Below are positions 41,901 to 49,900 of a stretch of DNA of 64,000 bases, in pieces. The position numbers and the translations under genes were made by a program. Every line of letters starts with the position of its first letter. Positions within the stretch are counted from its first letter, which is position 1. The notes beneath the pieces were generated by a model, which had not been told where the DNA came from, ran no database searches, and worked only from the letters and a program-made list of their open reading frames with translations. Source of the DNA: UBA2589 sp965223235. GTDB taxonomy: Bacteria; Gemmatimonadota; Gemmatimonadetes; Longimicrobiales; Gaopeijiaceae. The DNA is taken from contig CBDCVV010000022.1 in the NCBI GenBank assembly GCA_965223235.1, forward strand, positions 310,001 to 374,000, read 5' to 3'.

Positions 41901-42455
41901 CGACCCGGCAGACGCCGCGGTGACGAGCCCACTCACTCCGTCGACCGTCGCAACCGCTACGTCTGTGCTCGTCCACGTCACCGTCCTCCCCGTGAGCGCG
42001 CCCCCGCTCCCGTCCAGCGTCGTTGCACTCAGGGTCACCGTCTCCGACACGTTCAACGACACGCTGTCCGGCGCAACGTCAACACTTGCTACCGGAATCG
42101 GTACCACAACTACCGTAGCGCCTCCGGTCACCCCTTCCGACGTCGCCGACACCGTTGTCGTGCCCGACCCAACCCCGGTCACCACCCCTGTCGCGCTCAC
42201 CGTCGCGACAGCGGCGTCGGCGGTGGTCCAGGTGATCGCTCGACCGCTCAGCGTGTTGCCGGATGCGTCGCGCGTCGACGCCGCGTACGTCTGTGTCGAT
42301 CCGACCTCGATGGAGGTGCTATCGGGGGTGACTACCACCGACGCCACCGCTGGCGGATCGGGATCGGGATCCGGCTGTGTCGGGGTCGATGAACAAGCAA
42401 GAGCCAGCAGACACAAAACTGTCGAGACCGCGGCGCCACTGCGAGGATTGAACAA
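38949..42455 (-). CDS. Giant repeat lipoprotein 3 (Big_2 plus four near-identical repeats)
   Basis: Exported protein of 1168 residues. TTG 42455 is chosen because AAGGAG lies exactly 7 bases upstream and a signal ending LCLLALACSS follows; the open frame extends 99 bases further without a better start. TQPDPDPDPP and two Big_2 domains follow, then the shared segment (KVWRSDASDTDWSNAVNWLP, GANQPLLGKADTIAGFGQE). Four 216-residue repeats carry SDSGVLTVAGQALAVGGSMS, GGLLVMTDAADEVDIDGHVT, GTMTAGTLRVAGNFTTLGSS and LDRSYFNDLELAGGDVTMAS. The C-terminus (NLVNNGTINITGTC...GTGGGNNACIIP) matches paralogue 2. The N-terminal 250 residues are very similar to paralogue 2, showing duplication of whole genes as well as repeats. 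Confidence 0.83.
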   Translation of the reverse strand: MFNPRSGAAVSTVLCLLALACSSTPTQPDPDPDPPAVASVVVTPDSTSIEVGSTQTYAASTRDASGNTLSGRAITWTTADAAVATVSATGVVTGVGSGTTTVSATSEGVTGGATVVVVPIPVASVDVAPDSVSLNVSETVTLSATTLDGSGGALTGRTVTWTSTDVAVATVDGVSGLVTAASAGSTSVVATSEGVSDTAVVVVVDNSLPVGYTKVWRSDASDTDWSNAVNWLPAGEPTEADTVFILAGANQPLLGKADTIAGFGQEMGSAVDVGANTLMVSGDVLADGNGIVGSGTLELTGSGVLQGTVPRLSVVSSYALGGPTGVTGTLTVSDSGVLTVAGQALAVGGSMSIQSGGLLVMTDAADEVDIDGHVTFGGASTAGTMTAGTLRVAGNFTTLGSSVQSFQASGTHRTVLDGAAPQTVSFFFPGVTLDRSYFNDLELAGGDVTMASNMEVNGDLTMLNPTSLTGDEGLVAWGALTTPAGSDVSPTRVALGGDYTIAGTFSPQEAVFFGTGQLIPPTLDYQDVTVLGTVSLTAATSLTGTLTVSDSGVLTVAGQALAVGGSMSIQSGGLLVMTDAADEVDIDGHVTFGGASTAGTMTAGTLRVAGNFTTLGSSVQSFQASGTHRTVLDGAAPQTVSFFFPGVTLDRSYFNDLELAGGDVTMASNMEVNGDLTMLNPTSLTGDEGLVAWGALTTPAGSDVSPTRVALGGDYTIAGTFSPQEAVFFGTGQQIPPTLDYQDVTVLGTVSLTAATSLTGTLTVSDSGVLTVAGQALAVGGSMSIQSGGLLVMTDAADEVDIDGHVTFGGASTAGTMTAGTLRVAGNFTTLGSSVQSFQASGTHRTVLDGVAPQTVSFFFPGVTLDRSYFNDLELAGGDVTMASNMEVNGDLTMLNPTSLTGDAGLVAWGALTTPAGSDVSPTRVALGGDYTIAGTFSPQEAVFFGTGQLIPPTLDYQDVTVLGTVSLTGATSLTGTLTVSDGGALTVAGQALAVGGSMSTESGGLLVMTDAADEVDIDGHVTFGGASTAGTMTAGTLRVAGNFTTLGSSVQSFQASGTHRTVLDGVAPQTVSFFFPGVTLDRSYFNDLELAGGDVTISSGAASLGDVSLTGAMTMNATFTFEMAADLTLGLGSNLVNNGTINITGTCTDLGATVTGTGGGNNACIIP
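39190..41473. repeat. Intragenic tandem repeat, 648-bp period
   Basis: Three and a half units inside giant lipoprotein gene 3. The anchor GAAGTACGACCGGTCGAGCG recurs at about 39198, 39846, 40494 and 41142, a constant 648 bases (216 codons). From about 40257 to 40825 I find no difference from about 40905-41473. The first unit is the most diverged. Because 648 is a multiple of three, gain or loss of units would keep the frame. Confidence 0.92.
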
Positions 42456-42755
42456 GGGAGGGCTCCTTCGGAGTACGGATTTCCGATCAGGAGTTCGTGG
42501 AACTCGCCCTTGAGGGATCAGACTAATCTCCCGCCACTCCAAGCATCCCCACATCGGCGACCCTGTCGCAGGCCAGCACTAAGCCCCAAGGTGCTTACCA
42601 CATCCATCTCGTCCACCGAGGCAAATCCCAGCGAATATCGAGGACGACGCATCTTTCGTGACCTCACCCACGAGTCGGGTTGTAGTCCAGACTCTCACGT
42701 ACCCACTACGCGCACTCCTCCGAGCCGCTCCCCCTTCCTACCAACCCCGACGCCC
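42456..42755. other. Divergent intergenic region, 300 bases
   Basis: Lies between the TTG start of giant lipoprotein 3 and the DinB-like gene. Besides the ribosome site at 42463-42468 I see no hairpin, operator or convincing promoter. A plus-strand frame from 42510 is open into the DinB-like gene, but its first 80 codons are low-complexity (Pro/Arg/Ser) and not family-like. Confidence 0.5.
42463..42468 (-). promoter_or_regulatory. Ribosome binding site deciding a TTG start
   Basis: AAGGAG on the minus strand, 7 bases before TTG 42455. It is the best Shine-Dalgarno sequence near this gene and argues for TTG as the start of giant lipoprotein 3. Confidence 0.6.
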
Positions 42756-43268
42756 TTGTCTCCAGAAGCCTGGCTCAGAGGCCCCATCCCGGGGATCCCA
42801 GACGCCCTCATGCCCGCAGCACACGCCCTCGTCGAGGCGAAGGACGAACTAGCTGCCGTCCGTTCGCTCGACGAGAAAACGCTGTGGAGTCGACCCGGCT
42901 CTGCTGCAACGATCGGCTTTCACCTCAAGCACATCCCCGGCGCGATCGACCGGCTTCTCGCCTACGCGGACCAACGCGCGCTGACCGCTCAACAGATGGA
43001 GTACCTGCGTTCCGAAAAGGAAGTCTCGGCGAACCCGCCGTCGGCCGAGGAACTGTACCTGGGCGTTGCCGACGCGATCGACGAGGCGCTCCAAGTCCTG
43101 GCGAGTACGGATCCAGCTACCCTGAGCGAAGCGCGCTCGGTCGGCCGGGCCGCGCTACCCACCACGGTTGGCGGACTGTTGTTCCACATCGCCGAGCACA
43201 CCATGCGCCACGCCGGGCAGGTTGCGACGACACTCCGGGCGCTCGATCAGCCTCCTCCGAGATCGTAA
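42756..43268 (+). CDS. DinB-like (DinB_2) four-helix metalloprotein
   Basis: Predicted 170-residue four-helix-bundle protein of the DinB/YfiT type. Three His-containing motifs fit the metal triad: GFHLKHIPGAIDRLL (about residue 50) and FHIAEHTMRHAGQVATTLRAL near the C-terminus. TTG 42756 is chosen because the family tends to begin with SPEAWLRGPIPGI-like sequence just before the first helix; ATG 42810 would remove that part. Members include thiol-dependent transferases and stress proteins, but most are uncharacterised. It diverges from the giant lipoprotein genes and is followed by another lipoprotein gene 65 bases downstream. Confidence 0.72.
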   Translation: MSPEAWLRGPIPGIPDALMPAAHALVEAKDELAAVRSLDEKTLWSRPGSAATIGFHLKHIPGAIDRLLAYADQRALTAQQMEYLRSEKEVSANPPSAEELYLGVADAIDEALQVLASTDPATLSEARSVGRAALPTTVGGLLFHIAEHTMRHAGQVATTLRALDQPPPRS

Positions 43269-43333
43269 AGCTGGCCGACGAGATCGTCCGCTTCGCATCT
43301 TGTCCGTGATTCGCTCCTGAGCCTGAGGATCCC

Positions 43334-44701
43334 ATGCGCCACCTCGCACTCGCGTCCGTGCTTCTCGTAGCTGCCGCGTGCTCCGAGAAAGTGACCGAAC
43401 CGCCGCCCGATCCCGTCGTTGCGAGCATCATCGTGACGATCGGGTCGACAGACTTGGCCTCGCTTGGTGAGACCACCGTGGCTTCCGCTGAAGGACGTGA
43501 CAGTGAAGGTGCTCCAATCCCAGGGCTCGGATTCGCCTGGTCGTCATCCGACCCCGCGGTTGCCATGGTATCCGCGGGTGGGCTCGTGACCGCCCACGGT
43601 AATGGCACGGCGACGATTACCGCATCCTTCGGCGATGTCGCTGGTTCAGTCAACATGGCGGTCTCGCAGGTGGCGGTTTCCGCATCTGTTCAGCCGTCTG
43701 ACGGGGTCTACAAGAGTGCTGCTCAACTCACGGGCAGTGCCTTGGACGCTCGGGACAACGTTATGGACGACGTGGTAACGTGGACCTCGTTGTCCCCTGG
43801 GATCGTGACCGTCGACTCCACCGGAGCGATCACCCCAGTGAGTACGGGCGTCGCCCGGATCGAGGTCGAGGCCGGCGGCTTCACGGACACGGCCACGGTG
43901 CGGATGGTGTGGAACGTGACGCAGCTCGACGACCTCTTTCCCCTCAGTGAGTTCGAGGCGATGGGAGGTGGCGGCAGCGTGTTCTCAGACCTCAGTCAAG
44001 CGCACGCGGACGAGCATGCCGCGATTTACGACGAAGCTTGGACCTTCCTCACAGACCAGTTCTCGGCGACCACGCTCACGCAGAAAGACTTCTACTTCAC
44101 TGCCTGGACCGACATTTGGATCGAGTACAACCCCTTCTGCGGGGGCGTTCTTCGCCCGAACCAAACGAACTGGCAGAGGTGCGGGTCACCGTATCCGCGC
44201 AGCTTCCTTACGCCCGAGCAGCAGCCGGACTTCCGCAACCTGGTGCGCTTCCTCACCCACGAGGTCCTGCGATTCACCTATAGCGAATCCGACGCCATCC
44301 CTTGGTTCAAGGAGGGGCTGGCGTTCTGGTACGGCAGCGGTTCGTTCCAAGCCGGCGACCTCGTGACGACCGCACCGGAAGCGGTTTTCGTCGCCGATTT
44401 CAACTCCGGGGATAGCCAGGGTATCCTCGAGCCGATCGACTCCCTCACCACGATGGTTTCGGCCGAGTTCTATGCGGATCTTCCCACGAGAACACCGGTC
44501 GCGGTCCGGATGGCGCAGGCTACGATGTTGGTGGGCTACCTAGCGCTCAACTTCGACATCGTGCTCGCCGACGCCATCGCGGGCATCAACGACGGTTCCA
44601 TCGCAACGAACGCGGACCTCTGGGCTCAGATTCTCGGTGACACAGGTTTATCGTCTGCGCAGCTGGAAGCCGCTTATCTCGCCTACGCCAGAGGGTTGTA
44701 G
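43334..44701 (+). CDS. Lipoprotein with Ig-like domains and degenerate gluzincin-like domain
   Basis: A 455-residue lipoprotein; ATG 43334 is preceded by TGAGGA and followed by LLVAAACS (Cys16). Two Ig-like Big_2 segments span about 25-115 and 118-195 (SIIVTIGSTDLASLGETTVA, GLVTAHGNGTATITASFG). The C-terminal 250 residues resemble peptidase-MA-like gluzincins: the helix reads RFLTHEVLRFTYS and is followed at the expected distance by PWFKEGLAFWYGSG, which matches the usual W..EG.A pattern. The active-site motif is HEVLR rather than HExxH, so the second zinc ligand is missing and activity is doubtful. The region FCGGVLRPNQTNWQRCG may hold a disulfide. It converges with the coiled-coil/HhH gene. 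Confidence 0.72.
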   Translation: MRHLALASVLLVAAACSEKVTEPPPDPVVASIIVTIGSTDLASLGETTVASAEGRDSEGAPIPGLGFAWSSSDPAVAMVSAGGLVTAHGNGTATITASFGDVAGSVNMAVSQVAVSASVQPSDGVYKSAAQLTGSALDARDNVMDDVVTWTSLSPGIVTVDSTGAITPVSTGVARIEVEAGGFTDTATVRMVWNVTQLDDLFPLSEFEAMGGGGSVFSDLSQAHADEHAAIYDEAWTFLTDQFSATTLTQKDFYFTAWTDIWIEYNPFCGGVLRPNQTNWQRCGSPYPRSFLTPEQQPDFRNLVRFLTHEVLRFTYSESDAIPWFKEGLAFWYGSGSFQAGDLVTTAPEAVFVADFNSGDSQGILEPIDSLTTMVSAEFYADLPTRTPVAVRMAQATMLVGYLALNFDIVLADAIAGINDGSIATNADLWAQILGDTGLSSAQLEAAYLAYARGL

Positions 44702-44719
44702 AGCCCGAAGGGCATAGTC

Positions 44720-44769
44720 AGGCGACCAGCACGACGCTAAGCGCGCCATGTGCGTCAGGCTGGTCGCCT
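44720..44769. terminator. Nested inverted repeat between convergent genes
   Basis: AGGCGACCAGC (44720-44730) pairs perfectly with GCTGGTCGCCT (44759-44769), and inside it GACGC (44733-44737) pairs with GCGTC (44752-44756). The structure lies just after the plus-strand gene stop and overlaps the last codons of the minus-strand gene. No T-run, so a rho-independent mechanism is uncertain. Confidence 0.45.
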
Positions 44770-45963
44770 TGCGACACCGCGCTCCGTGGCAAGTCCGCCG
44801 GCCTGCCGGACCCACTCGTCGCGCTCGATGCGCCCTTTGAAGACCTCGAGCAAGTCATCCACATGCCGAACGTCCGCGGCGCTCCAGTCGGCGACCTGCC
44901 AGAAGTAGTAGACACCGGCGTCGTGCAGCATCCGCTCGAGCTTCGGACCGACTCCCGAGATCCGCTTCAGGTCGTCGGGCTTCCCGAGGGTCGGAGACTT
45001 AAGGAGGTTGGCACCGGGCTCGCGCTTCGGTGCCCTCTCGGACGGCAGAGGGGGCGGAGTCGGGATCGGTCGAGCAGCGAGTGCAAGTGAAGAGATCGCT
45101 CCGGACTGATGACCCAGTGCCGCCTCCACCGCGTCGAGACGGTCCAAGACGGGTCCAAGGTCGGTCCGCGGCAACGTTCCGAGCCTCGCCTCGAGGCGCT
45201 GGATCGTGTGGTCCATCGCCGATATCCGCTGATCAACGTCCGTGAGGTCGGTGTTGCGGAGCCCCGCGAGGCGTTCGCTGACCGATTGTACTCTTCCATC
45301 GACGTCGGCGATGCGGCGGTCGATGGGATCAAGATCGGGCACCGAGAAGCCCGCGACGCCACTTGAAAGTCTCTCAATGGCTTCTTCCAGGGAGACCAGG
45401 CGCCGCTCGGTCTCACTAAGATCCGCCGGCCGCAGGTTATCGACACTTCCACTCAGCGCTTCGACTCGGGTCGACAGCGTCCCCATATCGCGCTCGACTA
45501 GAGATTCAAACGCGGTGACCTTCGCTTGGAGCGGCGCCAGATCGGCCGGACGAATCGCTTTCAAACCGGCTTCCACGGCACTCAACCGTTCTTCGACAGG
45601 CTTCAGGTCCGTCGGGCGGAGTCCTGCCACGAGCGACTCGACCGAGGTGAGGCGACTGGTCACCGGACCGAGGTCGACACGCGTGACGTCTTCGACGCGT
45701 GGCATCAGCTCACTCCGCCACTTGGACTCGTCCTCGAGACGCCCTGTGAGCTGCCGTATCTCACCGGCGAGCGTTGCTGCGCGCGCATCGCTCTCCGCCT
45801 TCGCCCCCCGAGTCGCCTCGTAGTCTTTACGCATCCGTTCGAAGTGCGAGTACTCGTTCGAGACATCGACGAAGTGTCTCCGAAGCCACCAGTGCATGAG
45901 CGCCGCACCTAGTGCCGCAGCCAGCAGTAAGAGTCCTGCGATCTGAGCCAATAGAAAGCCCAT
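44755..45963 (-). CDS. Membrane-anchored coiled-coil protein with C-terminal HhH domain
   Basis: A 402-residue protein: N-terminal membrane helix (LLAQIAGLLLLAAALGAAL, about 3-24), then a long alpha-helical region built from imperfect repeats of about 30 residues with (R/P).(T/A)DL.PV..RL..VE (for example RPTDLKPVEERLSAVEAGLK, PRTDLGPVLDRLDAVEAALG), and a C-terminal domain of about 60 residues (DDLKRISGVGPKLERMLHDAGVYYFWQVADW). The C-terminal part matches the helix-hairpin-helix module found in COG3743-type predicted flap-nuclease-like proteins; it contains GVGP but no nuclease motif is seen. Its stop lies downstream of the OmpA-like gene, whose end is 2 bases from this ATG, so they form an operon. 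A link between DNA or another ligand and the membrane is possible but unproven. Confidence 0.8.
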   Translation of the reverse strand: MGFLLAQIAGLLLLAAALGAALMHWWLRRHFVDVSNEYSHFERMRKDYEATRGAKAESDARAATLAGEIRQLTGRLEDESKWRSELMPRVEDVTRVDLGPVTSRLTSVESLVAGLRPTDLKPVEERLSAVEAGLKAIRPADLAPLQAKVTAFESLVERDMGTLSTRVEALSGSVDNLRPADLSETERRLVSLEEAIERLSSGVAGFSVPDLDPIDRRIADVDGRVQSVSERLAGLRNTDLTDVDQRISAMDHTIQRLEARLGTLPRTDLGPVLDRLDAVEAALGHQSGAISSLALAARPIPTPPPLPSERAPKREPGANLLKSPTLGKPDDLKRISGVGPKLERMLHDAGVYYFWQVADWSAADVRHVDDLLEVFKGRIERDEWVRQAGGLATERGVARRPA

Positions 45964-45965
45964 CG

Positions 45966-46772
45966 TTACATCTCCACTCGAAAGACGATTCTTCGGTTCT
46001 GAGCCCGACCCGCCGACGTCGCGTTGTCCGCAATCGGTCGCGTTTCACCAAACCCGATGCTCCTGAGGCGATCCTGCGCGATGCCTCGGAGGGCCAACGC
46101 CGAGGTCACCGCTTCGGCTCGGAGTTCGCTGAGCCTTTGGTTGGCCTCCGGCTCTCCGGTGGCATCGGTGTGCCCCTCGACCACGACCACGCCGAGGCAC
46201 TCTCCTGCCACGTCGGCGATCGCGTCCAACAGAGGGTTCGCCGAGGGGTCGATCGTGGCGCTCGCGGTCTCGAACTGGATCTGCGTGTCGGCCACGAGGT
46301 CGTTCAGGGACACCTCGCATGCCTCAGCGGCCTCAGCCCGAGCCGCTGGTGGCGGTGCGACTTCGGCGGCCGACCGTGACTCCACGACCGCTCCGAACGA
46401 TCCCGCGACCCTCGTGGCACACTTCCGCAGGCCGGTCCAGCTGTCGCAGCGCGCCGCTTCCGCAATCGCGATCGCTCGTTCGCCTTCACCCGGGCCCGGC
46501 TCATCACCGGAGAGAGATACGTGCTGGCCGCTCACGTCGACCCTCACCCAATCGTACCCCTGCTCGGACAGAGCGATCGTCGTACCCCGTAAGACGTCTC
46601 GCTCGATGTGGTGGGTCGCGAAACGGGTGAATCCATAGATCGCGAGGAGTGCCAAGCCGATGGTCGGGATCGCGCCCCGCCAAGAGAACGGCCAAACCGC
46701 CTCGGTCACCCTGCGATACGATCGCTCTCGGATCCAAGCGCGTCGCACAGTGGCGGCTTCTGAATCGTTCAT
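45966..46772 (-). CDS. Membrane-anchored OmpA-family protein
   Basis: A 268-residue protein from ATG 46772. One membrane helix near 40-58 (IPTIGLALLAIYGFTRFA) follows a basic cytoplasmic stretch. The next segment (YDWVRVDVSGQHVSLSGDEP) looks BON-like. The C-terminal 120 residues are an OmpA peptidoglycan-binding domain: IQFETASATIDPSANPLLDAI, VVVEGHTDATGEPEANQRLSE, AEAVTSALALRGIAQDRL and FGETRPIADNATSAGRAQNRRI, with the Asp and Arg expected to grip the diaminopimelate. It would tie the inner membrane to the cell wall. It precedes the coiled-coil/HhH gene by 2 bases, suggesting the two proteins act together. Confidence 0.88.
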   Translation of the reverse strand: MNDSEAATVRRAWIRERSYRRVTEAVWPFSWRGAIPTIGLALLAIYGFTRFATHHIERDVLRGTTIALSEQGYDWVRVDVSGQHVSLSGDEPGPGEGERAIAIAEAARCDSWTGLRKCATRVAGSFGAVVESRSAAEVAPPPAARAEAAEACEVSLNDLVADTQIQFETASATIDPSANPLLDAIADVAGECLGVVVVEGHTDATGEPEANQRLSELRAEAVTSALALRGIAQDRLRSIGFGETRPIADNATSAGRAQNRRIVFRVEM

Positions 46773-46943
46773 CGCGGCTCTCGGGAGGATAGGAAGTGCC
46801 TCCCCCATTCAGACCGGATCGGTCCGTCAAAAGTCACGCCGATGGCAGATCGTCTTGTGAGTGAAAAGCCCTCTCCGGTAGCTTGGATGAAGTAGGAACC
46901 ATCGCGAAGCACGCGTAGCTCTCCCCCGTCCTAGGCCACTTGG

Positions 46944-49900
46944 ATGTCTCGACCGACCCTGCAACTAGCCTCCCTTCTCTTGCTCGGTCTTGCGGGGTGC
47001 ACGGACAAGACGACGCCTGTGGATCCGGACCCCGGCACGCCCACGGCCGACCTCGCGGTAACGGCGGGCGCCAACACCGCGACGCCGGCTGATGGGGACA
47101 CGGTGACGGTCACCATCCAGGTCTCTCACGCCGGTGGGAGCAACGCGGCGAACGCAACCGGTGTGTCCGTGGGGCACCGAGTCGGTGGCGGGGCCACCGT
47201 GGTCGGGTCCAACACGGCTTCCGGCACCTTCAACGCCGCGTCGGGCATCTGGAGCGTGGGGAGCCTATCGATTGGCGCGAACGCCGTCCTCTCTCTCGAG
47301 GTCGAGATCCCTGTCGGCGCAGGCGGGGCGACCATCATCGACTCGGTCGGTGTAGGTGGCGCCTCCCCAGCGGACCTGAACCGCGGCAACGACTCCTCCA
47401 CAGTCGTCCTGCAGGTGCAGCCGCGCCCCATCGACATCAGTCTGACGCGCAGCGCAGACACGTCCGCGGTGAACGTAGGAGACTCTGTGACGTTCGTGTT
47501 GTCGCTGGTGAACCACGGACCAGGTCCCGCGTCGGGGATCGAGGTCCTCGACTCGCTTCCCTCCGCCTTCGTGTCTCTCGATCAGGTCGTCAGCGCAGGA
47601 TCCCTGTCAGGGGACTCTCTTTGGACGATCCCTCTCGTCGAAGAGGGAGACACGGCTACCTGGTCGATTACCGCGACAGCCGATGTGTCGGGAGCCGGCA
47701 CCTCGCCGTCCGCCAAGTCCGGAATGACTGCCGTGCAGCAGGCGGACACTTTGGCAGAGAACGACACCACCTCGGTCGCCGTGGCAATCAATGCTCCAGA
47801 TGTCTTCGTGAGCATGTCAGCGTCGGACACCTCTCCGGCCGACGGTGACACCGTGCAGATTGGTATCACCGTCACCAACGGATCAGCTGCCGGTGCGATC
47901 GACGTTACGGGACTCGAGGTCACGAACCTCACGAATGGCGCGGCAACGATTCTGGGAACCACTGCTTCGGCAGGTAGCTTCGATGGCGGCTCGGGGCTTT
48001 GGACAATAGGCGCACTCGCCGTGGGTGACTCTGCAACGCTTTCACTCGATGCAGCGATCACCGTGGGGGCCGGGGGGTCGTCCGTATCGGATTCGGCATG
48101 GGTCTCAGCCCTCGACCAGGGAATGGTCAACACGGCCAACGATACCGCCGTTGTGGCATTGACCGTACAGCCACGGTCCGTCGACATCGAAGTCCTCAAA
48201 GCGGTCGACGATGCTCAGCCGCTCCCGGATAGCACCGCCACCTTCACCGTGCGCGTCGTGAATAATGGACCGGGCCCCGTAAGCAACGTCACGATCTTCG
48301 ACACGTTAGCCGCAGATCTCACGGCCCCCGACCATTTCGTGAGCGTGGGTGAGGTCGTGGGGGACTCCCTCTGGCTCATCCCGCTCCTCTCACAGGGCGA
48401 CACCGCAACATGGACGACGGGGGTAACCGTGGCCCCCGACGTGGGCGGGGGCAGTGCAACGAACACCGCATTGCTGAGAGCGCTGGATCAGGCGGATACC
48501 CTCGCGGCGAATGATACAGCCTCTGTCTCGGTCACCTTCCCAGTATCCACACTCCCGGTCGTCACGATCGATGCCCCAGCAGACTCGACGACGTTCGACC
48601 CGGGTGAGCTTGTAACCCTCGTTGGAACGGCTAGCGACGCAGAAGACGGTCCGCTCTCGGCCGCAATCGAATGGTCCTCTTCGCTGGACGGCGTGCTCGG
48701 GAGTGGAGCCTCTTTCGGCACCGACTCGCTCTCGACTGGCGTCCATCGACTCTACGCCACGGTGGTGGATTCGGACGGCGGATCCGCCGTCGACTCCATC
48801 GTCGCGACCATCGCGTTGTATTCCGTCCCCGTGACCCTGAACGTTCCATTCAGCGGTACAGCGTCGCTACCTATCACTCTGTCGGAGCCTGCTCCCACAG
48901 GCGGCGTCACGCTGGACGTGACGTCGGACGATCCCTCCATCACGGCGGCGATCGCCCCGACCGTCTTCATTCCCGCTGGGTCACAATCTGCGAATGCGAC
49001 GCTCGAGGGACTCCTTCCTGGCACAACGGATGTCCGGGTCTCGAATCCGCTCTACGGCACGGTCTCGTCTCAAGTGTCGGTCACAGCGGAGCTCGACATT
49101 GCGAGAACGAGCTTCACGCTCGGGAGTGAGTTCGAGGATGACATCACGATCACGTTTGAGAGTCAGGGCTCTCCCATATCGGCGCCCACAGGTGGCCTTG
49201 CGGTTACGCTCACGCCCGACGACGGCACCTGCGTCTCCGCTCCAAATCAAATCACGATCCCGCAAGGGCAGATTTCTACCACTGCCGCGGTGACGTACGG
49301 GGGGATCGCCACACTTCCCTGCACCAGCTTCCTGAGAGCCTCGTCGGGTACAGTGACCCCCGACTCCGTGGAGGTCACAATCGTGGAACCGCCCACGATT
49401 GCGCTCGGGACGCGAACCGTCGCTGCGGGGCACCAGACGTCGACCACATACACCCTCGGGGTCGCGAACCACGGGGGTATCGACCTCGTCCTACGCAGCT
49501 CCGACGCCTCGCTCTTCCAGGTCGCTCCTGACAATGGGACCCTCGGCACCGATTCCATCATTGTCAGCGTCCCGGACGGCAGCAGCGTAGGCACGTTCTG
49601 GCTGCAGGGAGTGGAAGGCGCCACAGGGACTCCGCAAATCGAGGCGATCGCGCCCGGTTTTGCGTTCGGGTCTGCCAACGTCACCGTGCTTCAGCCAGGC
49701 CTCTCGCTAACCAGCAGCCTCAGTTCAGCTACAACCACTCTATCACCAGACGATCCCTTCCTGGCGGTCGCTGGATACCCGTCGGGCAATTCCGTCATCC
49801 CACAACAGGTGCGTCCGGGATCACCTCCGGTTCAGGTGACGTTTACGTCTAGCGCCCCGGCGGTGGCGGTCGTCGCCGACTCGAGTGGAAGTGGCGCGTC

